A program made the translations under genes and the position numbers. The notes under the pieces were generated by a model, which saw nothing but the letters and a program-made list of their open reading frames with translations, searched no databases and was not told the origin of the DNA. From positions 124,001-188,000 of the forward strand of contig MU400532.1 of assembly GCA_022578965.1 (NCBI GenBank): a stretch of 64,000 nucleotides of DNA, in the 5' to 3' direction. Below, in pieces: positions 23,156 to 34,254 of this stretch. Numbering within the stretch: position 1 is the stretch's first letter; each line of letters begins with the position of its first letter. This DNA comes from Xylaria sp. FL1777. Taxonomy: Eukaryota; Ascomycota; Sordariomycetes; Xylariales; Xylariaceae.

Positions 23156-23927
23156 TCAATGCTGGCCCGGAGCCGAGGCTACAATCTGCTCCCAAAGATC
23201 GTCATACGTCTTCGCAATCTTCGCAACAGCCGGCCTTTCATGCAGGCGCTTCATCCAAGCAGTATAGTGAACCCATTGCGCGGTATCCACGTCTTTCGCC
23301 ACGAGGGTGAGGGGACCCTTGCCCACGGACTTGAAGTAAGGGATGAACATCAAATCCGCATATGTGAGCTTGTCACCAACTAAGAAGTCGGTGCCGTTCT
23401 TGGCAAGGTGCCCGTCGATGACGCCGATGATGCGCTTGACCTCGTTCTTGTATCTCTCGATGGCGGATGGCAGCTTCTCCGGATGATGGGTCTCAAACCA
23501 CCCAAGCTGTCCGAAGTAAGGGCCTTGTCCGCTGACTTGGAAGTACTGCCAGCTGCGCGTCGCGTTCTTTTCCTTCGGCGTGGTGTAGTGGAGTTTGGCA
23601 TCTTTGTCGTATTCTTCGATTAGATAGTCGACGATGGCACCGGACTTAGAGTGAGTCCAGTTAGTCCCCAGTTGACCAACGCAGCGTATCATGAAGCACT
23701 AAAAAGCAGCGACTTACCTCCCAGACAGTCATGTCCGTATTGGGATCAACTAAAGTCGGCACACGGCCATTAGGGTTCAAGTTTGTGTATGGCTCCTTTT
23801 TTAGATCGGGCATGGGGAGCGACTCGAATTTCCAGGGAAGACCAAGCTCCTCAAGCACGAACGCCACCTTATATGGATTAGGCGCAGGGCCAGATGAATA
23901 AACAATTAGAGGCTGTAGGCTCGACAT
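23156..23927 (-). CDS. Ure2-like/theta-type glutathione S-transferase
   Basis: Two exons, 23927-23718 and 23644-23156, with a 73-bp intron (GTAAGT...CTAAG), give 232 aa. The N-terminal thioredoxin-fold G-site region has PNPYKVAFVLEELGLP, the cis-proline segment NGRVPTLVDP and the gamma-glutamyl-binding ESGAI motif, formed exactly across the intron. The all-alpha C-terminal domain follows, including GQGPYFGQLGWF and the N-capping segment DKLTYADLMFIPY. The enzyme should conjugate or reduce electrophiles with glutathione in the cytosol. It is divergent from a Zn2Cys6 regulator 474 bp away. A TATA box and a Yap1-type site lie just upstream, consistent with stress-responsive expression (inference). 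Confidence 0.93.
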
Positions 23928-24012
23928 ATTTTTTGGCTTTAGATATGATTGGGCATCAACAGAGTTGTATAGAGGGAGGGAGTTGATTCCGAACAAGCCA
24001 TGGTGAGAAGGG

Positions 24013-24024
24013 TCCTTTATATAC
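24013..24024 (-). promoter_or_regulatory. TATA box for the GST gene
   Basis: On the minus strand the sequence reads GTATATAAAGGA, a good TATA-box match, about 90 nt upstream of the GST ATG. Its position relative to a start site is unverified. Confidence 0.5.
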
Positions 24025-24053
24025 AGAGAGTTTCATATTGTTCATATTTTGGG

Positions 24054-24066
24054 TGACTAATGACTA
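24054..24066. promoter_or_regulatory. Yap1-type response element (TGACTAA) upstream of GST
   Basis: TGACTAATGACTA contains one full TKACTAA Yap1 recognition sequence followed by a near-copy. It lies about 130 nt upstream of the GST start. Fungal AP-1/Yap1 factors activate GST genes under oxidative stress through such sites; use here is inferred. Confidence 0.45.
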
Positions 24067-24138
24067 TTGCCTAAATCTATAAACCTCGAATATGATCACT
24101 ATCAATCAAGATGGGCACTTGGTCAGCTGTTGCTATAA

Positions 24139-24212
24139 TCCGGATCCGGACTATTAGATCCGACCTTGACCGGGACCAAATGCCAAGAAGCGGGCGGCCG
24201 GGGGTCGGATCT
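24139..24212. promoter_or_regulatory. CGG/CCG palindrome and inverted repeat, candidate Zn2Cys6 binding sites
   Basis: TCCGGATCCGGA (24139-24150) is a perfect 12-bp palindrome containing CGG-N2-CCG. AGATCCGACC (24156-24165) and GGTCGGATCT (24203-24212) form a perfect 10-bp inverted repeat, each arm also carrying a CCG/CGG triplet. Zn2Cys6 dimers usually bind paired CGG triplets, so the neighbouring regulator is a natural candidate (inference). Confidence 0.4.
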
Positions 24213-24401
24213 CAGAGGCGCGGCATTCGGACCAGACGGACCAAGACAGACTAAGCCCAAAGAGGTAGAATACGCTCCTCGGAGGACATATGGTCCTGGA
24301 AGACCGTTTATTAGTGCAACAGTCTCCTTAGCCTAACGAATAGCAATAACATATAATATACATCGACCTATGTTTGACGGACAGCCCCTTATTATCAAAG
24401 T

Positions 24402-26965
24402 ATGGCAAACCTTAACTTTCAGGGCCCCATTAGCGATGGTGATCCCCTAAAGCAGCCTGTAAGTCCTTGGAGCTGCTTCCCGTGTAGACGGCGTAAGATC
24501 CGCTGTGACCGGCGGTATCCTTGCTCCCATTGTTCTAAAGGCAATCTCGCCTGTGGATTCCCGGTTTCCGGCCGCACACCGACGAGAAGACATGATCTTC
24601 CATCCTTCACTTCCAAAACCGAGAAGCAAGATGATCTTCTAGGCCGGCTCCGTCGGCTTGAGGGGTTCGTCGCGAAGCTGGGTTCAGAGCTCCAAGGGGG
24701 AAATCAGGACAGCGAAGATTCATTACACGGCAGTTCCCAGGCCCTCAACTTGGAGATGCCATCGAGCAGCAGATCACAAAGTGGCATTGGAGGCAAGCAC
24801 AGCCAGACGATATTAGCAGAGTTGGCTCAAGTCACGGACGAGCTTGGAACACTGGTGATACACAACAATGAAAGTGTGTATGTTGGAAACTGGCTATGTG
24901 GTGTTATTAGCGATGAGGTAAGTCGTTACCAATGTTAGCAATAATTAACGCACTAACACTAAAGAAGGTGAAACATATTCGACAAGCTATCGAAGATAAC
25001 GTCATTGAATCTAATCCGCTCGAAAAGAGAATGCTTAGTCCGTCTATCCCGGGAGTGCCTTTCTTCTGGGGGCCTACTGGCCTCATTCACGAGAACCTGC
25101 GGCCATTACCGTCACAAGTCTTTTATATATGGGAGACATTTGTTGAGAATGTCGATCCATTCATCAAAGTTCTGCATGTCCCGACTATGAGGAAGACAAT
25201 TAAAGAGGCGAAAGGTAAGTCAAAAAAGAAACTTCAAATCTAATTTACTCTTATTTTTTTCTAATTACCCATCACTAATCATGAGAATGCTAACAATGTC
25301 AATGATGGAACAGGCAAGTTCAACTTGATGGATCGAGGGACGGAAGCTTTAATGTTCGCTATTTCTCTTGCGGCAGTCACTTCACTAAACGGCGATGAAG
25401 TGAGATACCTCATAAGCACACTATTGATAAAATCTAGCTGACTTGAGCATCAGGTCGAAGAGAACTTTGGTGATGACAGGAAAACCCTTCTTGCTAGGCT
25501 TCGACTTGGCACGGAACAAGCGCTCTCCCGGGCCGGAGTCATGAACACGACTGATATCAGCACTGTCCAGGCATTCGTCATATACCAGGAGATCATCAAG
25601 CAGAACGACGGGCAAAGAGCCACCTGGACATCAGCTGGGCTGCTGATTAGGATTGCACTCGGAATGGGATTACATCGGGACGGATCTCACTTTCCTAATG
25701 TCTCCCCTTTCGATGCTGAAATCAGACGACGCGTGTGGTATCATATATGTCTCCTCGATTCTCGCGTGGGAGACTGTCAGGTGGCTAATGTAGGGATAAC
25801 AGAGAATCTGTTCGACACCAAGCAACCATCGAATGTGAACGACACGGATATTACACCTGATATGACCGCCTTGCCAGTCTCAAGTGAAGGCTACACTGGT
25901 TCTACTTTTTGTGTTTTGCGGTGTAGGTTGTGGCGCTTGGCGTGTAAATTCAGGTCCTCGTTTTCCATTGAGCCCTCTTCGGATGACGCCAGCACGACCT
26001 ATCAACTCGGATTGCTTACGGAGAGTAGGAAATGTATGGCGAAGGACTTGAAGCAGTATCTAAAGCCCAGAGAGAGCCCGTTCCACCTTCTCATACAAAC
26101 TATGATCGTATTAGAATTATCTAAATTCGATCACATCATTCACGTGGCCAACAATTTCAAGTCCCCTCACGAGAGAGATGAATCTCACAAGGCTTTCGCA
26201 CTCGCTGTAACTACCCTCCAGCATGCTTTCCAACTATCAGAGCAGCCGTCGAGTGCGCAGTGGAATTGGTATCTCTACAGCTGTATCCAATGGCACACGA
26301 TGAGCACCCTACTAGTACACCTATCGACTAGCCCCTGGGGTCCCGTAGCCGAGATGGCCTGGGGGCTGGCGAAGAAGGCGTTCGTGCACCTGTCGGAAGG
26401 CATGTCCCGGGATCCAATGAGACAACCCCTACAGGATCTTATGAATTCCGTCGCGAAGCATCGCGAATTGCAGATCCAGAAAGTAAAGTCCAACCCTACA
26501 TGGGCGGAAAGATTAGCCCGGATTTGGACTCTGCAGCTTCCCGTGCCGGCAATCCGTGATTTTTCGGACGGCGGAGGAGCTTTCGACACTTCCGTAACTG
26601 AAGAGTGCCTCGCTCTAGAGATCGATGCGTCAGCTACTCAGCCTGAAAGATTTGACGTAGCAAGTTCTAGTTCAGGCCAGAACTTCGGCGTGAGCGAGAG
26701 AAGGGACATATGGGCGGACTTGACTACTTCTTTCATCGGGATTGATGAGTCTGATGACTTTTTTCAAGTACCCCAGAATATAGGCACACATGATCACCAG
26801 GCGGCAAATGAAAACTTGGAACAGCATCCAGGACTAACTTCTATTCATAATGAGCATAACGGTGTGCTACATAATCAGGAACCTTGGGATGCTCATACTG
26901 TAAGTGAGAACGAAATGGGATGGTTAGCGTGGGACAGCATTTTCAGAACAGACGGTGTGCCGTGA
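24402..26965 (+). CDS. Zn2Cys6 fungal transcription factor (fungal_trans type)
   Basis: Four exons, 24402-24917, 24965-25214, 25314-25399 and 25454-26965, give about 787 aa. The N-terminal binuclear zinc cluster is complete: Cys25, 28, 35, 41, 44 and 51 with spacing C-x2-C-x6-C-x5-C-x2-C-x6-C, followed by a short coiled-coil-like segment (LLGRLRRLEGFVAKLG). The middle homology (fungal_trans) domain includes AGLLIRIALGMGLHRDGSHFPN and EIRRRVWYHICLLDSR. The C-terminus is acidic and could activate transcription. It should be a nuclear DNA-binding regulator, with targets unknown. Intron 1 ends in a tandem AAGAAG acceptor, so the second exon could start 3 nt later. The gene is divergent from the GST and convergent with another Zn2Cys6 gene. 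Confidence 0.9.
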
Positions 26966-27362
26966 AAGATAAGCAGCCATGACTTAAGCATACCAGTATC
27001 ATCATAGGTACCATAAGAACAGTACCAGAAGAACTTACTGAGTTTACGTTGTGAATGAGAAAACGGAATGCGTCACCTTATAGACGAAGGGATAAGAGAC
27101 AAGTAAGACTAAAAGAAACTGTTGGATTTCCCCTGATGTACAATTTAGGTCCAAATATAGAATGAAGAGAGCCCGAAGTTTGCAGTCATTTATCGTATTA
27201 ATGCCTCATGAATTCAAAAGCAGCGCGTAACCTCCTCGTTGGTAATCGCAATTACTCCCTGTCCCCATCAGAACAAATAGTAGGACCTCCTGTCATAGTA
27301 TGTATATTGGAAGCCAGGGAAGAGCGCTGATACTCGCAAACGGAAATAGTGATGGGCGCCAG
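26966..27362. other. Convergent 3' region of two regulator genes
   Basis: This 397-bp gap carries the 3' ends of both Zn2Cys6 genes. If the last intron of the leftward gene is not spliced, its stop codon is at 27489 and this gap is longer. Nothing else is seen. Confidence 0.5.
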
Positions 27363-30300
27363 TCATCTAAATTCCGAAGGGGGGTACATCTACAAGACTC
27401 GATGTTAGTAATCGTTATTTTAAGCTTAATTTGTGAATGTATAGCAACTCCGAGGGGCTTCTTTAACATTCTTTCCTCAGAAAGGTCTTTATACTTTAGT
27501 GGTCGTTGAAACAAGAAGAAAATAACTCCCAGAACTACTCACGACGCTGGGGCCCACTGGCGGGATGTGGGAGGAGCCGAGACCGTACGAACCAAACGTG
27601 CTAGGATGATGAGGATGTATAGCGGTTGGCGCGTTGGAGCTATTAATCCATCCGTCCCAGAGGCTGTTCAAATCAAATTCTGAATCACATCCACTTGCTG
27701 TATCAACCCCCTGCGCCACACCAGCTGTAGTTGTCATCCCGCCATTCATAGATACGTTTTCATCTGGGCTTGATTGCTGCACAGCGGAGGGAATCATAGG
27801 CATTGAAGATATGGGCGGTGCCGCTGAAGCTACTAAACCCGCCTCTCCACTAAACGTTGAGGTCGTGGTAGCAGGAATGGCCTCATGTTGTTCTAGGCGG
27901 AAGAAATGACGCATAATATCAAAGTTACTGTTTTGGGAGAGTGTTGACAGTATCGGGATCTTTCTGCCGGGTAGGTAGAGTCTTTTAGCGGACGTTCGTT
28001 GCTCGTTCGCCTTGTGGAAACTCTCGACAATATATAATACTCGCTCCGCTTGCTTGTCATTTTGGGAGCAGAACCTCAGAATTGATATTGCGCTGCTGAT
28101 GGATGTCTGGGCGTCCGGATTATGATATAGCGACGCAAATTCATTGCTCAGCACAATGAGCGCTGCTGCGAAAACACAGTGTCTGCTCTACGTCAGTTGT
28201 TGTAACCGAGGTGGCGTGGGATTGCCTACATGACGAAGGGGTTACATTGTGGGAGATACTTGTCGTCCAATACGGCCTGTGCAAGGACTAAAGTATGCTG
28301 CGATGCTTCCACGCAAGTTTGAGCGAAGGTCTCCATTTTATAACTAGGGCGCCATGGTTTAGAATTTCTGCTCTCTGAACCTACCGCAGTTTTGTGGAGC
28401 AAGCAAAGGAAGAACGGCCTAGTTAATAACATGACGGAGTGACAATGAAGTAGATTGACATGCAAGATTGCAATGCCATGACTAGAATCCATTGGCTCGT
28501 CCATAAGCCGCCTCCAATGCAGAGAAAGGGGTAACTCTGTATTCCAGGTGTCTAGTCGAGCCGCGATTTCCTGACCAACTGCCGTCGAGATCTTTCTCTT
28601 TGAATAAACACGTTTAAGAGTTACACCTATGACCTGACAACTCTTGACTGCGGCACCGAGGGCCTCTAGGTGTGTTGCGTCAGTGCATATGCCCAGAGGA
28701 GACATAGGGACATCCCCCGGAGTTACAAAGGCACTGGTAGAACAGTCCTCTTCGGATATGGCAGTGGGTCGGCCCAGACACGCTGAAAGGAAGCGATCGA
28801 GAATGAATAGTGTTCTCCATAAGTTTTTTCGCTCCAACTGCTCCTCGAGTTGGAATAATACCATACTCTCTTCTCTATGAAGCCCCAAGGCAAAGGCAGA
28901 GCGTACTGCCATCCCTAACTGGCAGTGTTAGACACAGGATTACTGCAACGAAGGAAGCGCCACCTTTATGGTGCGAAATACAGTCTAGCGACAGGAATTC
29001 TCACCAAAACAAACATAAGAAGCGTTTCGCTTGGAAATTGCTAACATGTAAAGAGACATCAAGAGGAGAGCCTGTATAGACCAGAAGTCGGCGTCTTCGA
29101 AACCAGATACCGGATCAGCAAGGCTTTTAGCGCTGCGGAAGAACAATTCCGCACGACTAGCCCTCTCAGACCGGAGCTTGTCGATTATTGCGGCTTCATC
29201 ACTTCCAGGATAAGGAGCAGCCATGACCAGTCCAATGGCGAATACTAGATACAGCAGGCACAGTAGGGATGGGGTCACGCTGAGCGGATCCTTATAGCAC
29301 TCATCTACTGATGCTAGGAATGAGTTCTTGTTGAATGCCTCAATAAACCCTGCAGTCTGTGATCATAAGCGACATGTTCCTCATATAATGAATTGAAACG
29401 CACATTTGTGAAGAAAGAATTTACTAGTATATTCGCGGTTCGCTGGTCAGGTAAAATCCCAGTCGGTCTCAAATCTTGGGGAAGCGAAATCGCATTCTCC
29501 ATAATCATGTGCCGACGAGGATCTCTGGTGAAATCGGAAGGGCCGGATACATTTTCAACGATCAAACGGGTCCATTGCAGGTACGAAAGAGTCGCAGAGT
29601 CGCCGATGTACACTGTAGACCATGTCAGTTCGTCATTGGATAATGATGCTATTAAGACAATAAATATTATAATTTTGTAACATGTGTTACTGCTCAATAA
29701 AAATCTATAGTCTTGATGAAGCATAGCAGACTACATGGGGTAGAAGACGAGCATCATTCTATATGAGGCCTGTTTCATGGAAGAGACTAAAGAAATGTTG
29801 ACTTACAAAGTCTTCCGGTAGAATCCTGAAGCATTCTGTTCTGAGGATGGTACACCTCAGCCTCGTCAGCGGCTACGCTGGCATTACTGACCTTGGAACG
29901 GCCATCAAAATCCCCGTCAGCTGTGCTTAGAAGTGGACGACCTGTCCCAATATACTTATGTTCAGGTTTCATCACGATTGTCTCGCCGAGGCTCATTGCC
30001 CCGGATTCAGCAAGTTGGTTCCATGTCATCAAGGATGAGTTCCTTCTTGCAGTGCTGCCCTGCCCGGCCTCGATAGGAGATTTTAACATAGTTGGCGAAT
30101 CGTCGACATTGCGGCGTTTAATAGGTGGCCCAAGACCATCTTGTGAGCCGCAGTGATCTAGGGTGCTAGCTGTGTATTGGCAATCAAGCTGTCGCTTTGT
30201 ACATGTGTTACATGGCTTCTCGCCGTTGCACTATTAAGCTATAGTCAGTGCGTCGGATATAGTACAACATGTGGCTTAATTGAAGAGAGCAACGCTTATC

Positions 30301-30675
30301 ACATAGTCTCAATGGTCACCGGTTGCTCGATGATTCAAATCTGGTCACACAGGCAAGCCACGAGAGGGCGAGCGATTTACCACACTCCATAAGTACCCTG
30401 ATACTACCCAGACAATTAAGAAGACTCAACATCTAAGTGAAGATATATGCAACTTACTGCTCAAATTGGCGTACCAATGCTAGGGAGGTTTGATTTCGGA
30501 AGAACAGTAGAGTTTGGGAAATTGAAATTTGCGCAAAAGCCTTGTGCCTTGCACAACCCGCAACGTGAAAAGAATAGAAAGAAACCTTACTGACTTTTTG
30601 TTTCCTACGCTTACACGAGTCGCAGGCTTGAGCAGTGCGTTGCCTTTTGTCCGGGTCAACCTTAGGTCGTGTCAT
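27363..30675 (-). CDS. Zn2Cys6 fungal transcription factor with cluster split by an intron
   Basis: Seven exons are proposed: 30675-30595, 30230-29807, 29612-29404, 29356-29005, 28914-28230, 28182-27543 and 27389-27363 (about 805 aa). The zinc cluster is formed only by splicing: CDSCKRRKQK (Cys18, 21) from exon 1 joins CNGEKPCNTCTKRQLDC (Cys28, 34, 37, 44), giving correct C-x2-C-x6-C-x5-C-x2-C-x6-C spacing. The middle homology domain follows: IGDSATLSYLQW, TNTAGFIEAFNKNSFL, GMAVRSAFALGLHREES and NPFVIHCVFAAALIVLSNEF. Intron 1 is long (364 bp) with a GTCAGT donor. The last exon of eight codons is inferred from a GTGAGT donor and an ACTAAC...TTGTAG acceptor; without that splice translation stops at 27489. 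A nuclear pathway regulator; target unknown. Confidence 0.85.
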
Positions 30676-33600
30676 AATGATTGTGAGGTCGAATCGCATC
30701 CGCCATCCGACCACGAGCTACAGAGTGGCGGAACCCAAGCCAGACAGTGCCAGTAACTGAGGACTCGGGGAGGCGCCGAATCCACGGGCTTGCTGAGTGA
30801 TCGGTCTCGGATGTGGACAATGAGGACCCTTCAGCCCTATCGGGACTTAAAAATTCTAGAGATCCCACGGGGATGTCTGCTTGCTTGGAACGATATCCGG
30901 CCCAATACAGTTATCGGCCTGCATGCGGCATCGGTAGCGGGGCCTTTAGTAGACAGTAATAATAAAACTTCCGGACGCTAGATGGTGAAGAGTATTTCCG
31001 AGTATAAAATAGAGCAGGTTTTCTAACCGCCGGTGCGCACTAACGATCTAACAGAGAGCGAAATCAACCCTTCCGCTCAGGTCGAGGCAGAGAGACAAGA
31101 GATGGATGATGCTAGGATTACCACTCGCGTCGGAAAGGGGAGATAGCAAAGAAGAGGAGCGTATACCACCTGGTCAAGCCAAGGTCAAGAAACCGGGAGA
31201 AATGAAATGCAAGGGAAATATTTAGGGTGGCCAAGGGGACCCTGGTCTCGACCGCGTCTGACTGTTCATCACGACTGATGTGACGAGGTAGGTTTATTAG
31301 ATGAGAGATAGCACAGGGCTGTTAGTTGGGAACATCCATGATTGGGCAGTGTAATCGTGGATCAATCAACTGAGACTTCCGCATAGGTCGGGATGGCGGA
31401 ATGGTGGCGCTGGACACGCATCATGCGAAAAGAAAGATGAAGAGGCAAAAGGCGTATTAGATAGGTACTCACCCCAACCTCCGCTGCCTACGTGTATTGA
31501 TAATCTCAGCATATTAACCTGAAGTAGGTAGGTAAGTAGATGACAACCATGAGTGTTATAAGCATGCCACACAGCACAGCGCAACACACCACATCGCAGC
31601 AGAACACAACCCAATATAGCACAACACAGCACACAACAGGAGACTGGCTCGCTTCCTCAAGCAGGGCCGGAGTATCTAATAAGAAACAGCCAGACTAATA
31701 GTGTAGGGACAGGAGAACAAGGTATACCTACTGCAGGGCTCAGGCGGTATAGCTAAAAACTTCCAGGCCGGGGGGCGCATGTTGACGTCTGTACTTATAT
31801 GCAACTAGGACGGGTTAGACGCACAGTTTCTTGTCAAAATACCAATGGGAGGGCAGTACGATACCTACATGTGAGCATCACAACCGCCGACATATCCTCT
31901 GCGTACACGAGGAATGTCAGTATATTGTACCGCAGGGCTGGTACAGGATGGGGCCAGGACTGTATGCCGAGCCATGCGGGATTAGCAGGAAGATGATGGC
32001 TCATATCAACACCATATGCCTGGTCTGGTAGGTAGCACTGTGGCAAGCAGCTGACCTCACTGAGGGAGTACCTACCCAGAGGCCTGGCGCTCTCGGTGGG
32101 TGTTTATCTGTAGGTAATGCGAAGTTCGTGATCAGCAAACCTCGAAGGGGGGGAAACATGGGTTGTCCGATTGGTCGAGGTAGCTCACCGGTTGTAAGTC
32201 GAGTCTCTTCAGTGATGGCGGTGATGGGATCAATATATGCATATGCATGAGAACTGGGTACCTAGTACCTGTCTACCATGTACTTTGTTTGGAAGCAGGG
32301 GAAAGCGAAGAGGAAGAAAGACACGAAGAACAACATCAAGAACAAGAAGACGATGATGGCGCTATTAGTGATGGGAGAGCGGTGGTGAGGTGGTAGATGA
32401 GATGGGGCCGTGGGTCAAGTTAGGTACCTTAGGTAGGTAGACTTAAGCATCGTCCATGTCTCAGTTGGGTATCCAGGTTGAAGAAATGTTCCTTTTTGGC
32501 ACTGTTTATAAGGTACAGTTGTGGATACTTCCTGCGTGTACTCTGTACTATCAGCGTTCCTGTACCCTACCGTCTGCTTGCTTGCTAGCTGCTTGGGAAG
32601 TACCTGGGTACCTCGATAGCCCTAGGTTAGTCGTAAGATATGTACTGTCTACCTACCTAGAGAGTCTAGTAATACCGTCATGTTATACAGCTGATATACA
32701 GAGAGCAGGTAGATATCCACCTTCACATCCACATCCACGCTTTGCGGCCCGCTTCACCCTTTCCTAGTTCTCTTCCTAGCCCCTTATTATTCATGTAAAT
32801 ATAGCATCAATCTTATCAATCAAAGTACTATCTATTCTTACCCTGAAGGGTTACTATATGCTCTGTTGTGATTGGGTCTCTCATAATTCTATAGCATATC
32901 TACCCGATACAAACCTCTCTAAAGGCTTGAGACAGGTTACTTGGCAGCAAAGAGATATTATGTCAGCGCGATACGCCATGTAAGCCATCTCCAGGTTCTT
33001 TTCATATTTTCATGTCCGAATGTTCCCTATCCAACTACTTACCTGCCTAACTTGGCGGTCTATGTGCATCAAAGGGGGAGAACTGCTGCTGTCTACATAG
33101 TACTAAGTATGTAGTCACCCTGTCGTACCATGTTGCACGAACTCACGTATCTGTGAGTTCTTCCCAAGGCATCTATTGCGTCTTGGACTTCGCTTTTCTT
33201 TCGGGTAGCGCACCCGGCTAATGGCCATCCAGGAGTTGAAGTACCTGTATGTTGACAAGGACTGAGTATCTTGAATCATTCTATAGTTCGTTGCCACAGG
33301 TATCGTGCGTCCGACACAGGCGATGACATATCACCTTCAAGCTCTTCTATACTCTATACAATTCTTTTGATGTCTTCGATGAAACCAATGCTTTGTTAGT
33401 TTGACTTGTGCGTGTTACCCTTCGATGCTCCCTCGCTTCCGTGTTCCTCTGTGACGAATAAGTTCTAAGCAAACAGTTTTGTAGGTTGCTTTCTCGGCAA
33501 TCTATCGGTAATCTATATCCATATCTTCTCCAGGTGATCTCAAGATGTGATCCCTAACAAGGAGTGGAGTATTATGTTCCATGGTCGTTATGGGGTCACA

Positions 33601-34254
33601 GACTGCAACCCATTCAGTCGGTATTAAGCGCACCTTGTCTATATTACATACCATGTCTATATCAACTAATGCTCACATATTTTGTATGATGTCAAGCTTC
33701 ACGCTAGCAACAGTAGGGTACACTCTTTTCCTCTTTTTGACCACGTCATGGCTCGCCATATGATATAGGTCATGACTATTCCACCGGCTATCACCTCACT
33801 CCGCATTACCGGCTGCACTACACGAGCTGACATACCAATAACACGAGACTTTTAAAAACTCTTCTCGGACTGACTGACAGGGACCTGTACTACATGTCAT
33901 GGGACTAGCCTATCGTCGATCGGCGTCGTTCAAGTGCAGGTTCTCGCCTTCGCGAGATGCCTCCAGAGCTACCGAAAAGGCGTATCACCGGCCAGCTGAT
34001 TCGGATGTAGCTCTTGTTTGCGCCATCCAAGCAAACGACAACCACATCCGAGCCGTGAAAAGTCTTGGTGATTGCGTACTCGTTACGACCGCTTGTTATC
34101 CTCCGTGCTGACTGATGCTGACTATCACAATGCCTAAAGAACTCAGTGCCGCTCCCCGAGTTTTAAAGGCAGCCTGGTCGCGTGCTTCGGTCCCCTGGGC
34201 TCCCATGTTGTCAGTGTACATTTTCGAAGGCAAATAGCCATATATCAAATTATC
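30676..34254. other. Gene-poor stretch
   Basis: About 3.6 kb without a supported gene. The first part is the promoter side of the leftward Zn2Cys6 gene. It contains a CA-rich simple tract (31568-31639) and several TACCTA/TAGGTA motif clusters (about 32240-32290, 32420-32440 and 32590-32660). The last part is the promoter side of the CoA-transferase gene. Confidence 0.5.
31568..31639. repeat. CA-rich simple-sequence tract
   Basis: A degenerate run made of CACA, AACA and CAGCA words with almost no T on this strand. It is a low-complexity tract and not a clean microsatellite. Confidence 0.6.

Larger units (their letters stand above)
23928..24401. other. Divergent GST/regulator promoter region
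   Basis: The 474-bp intergenic region holds both promoters. On the GST side are a TATA box and TGACTAA repeats. In the middle are a 12-bp CGG/CCG palindrome (24139-24150) and a 10-bp inverted repeat (24156-24165 with 24203-24212). These are described separately. Confidence 0.7.
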
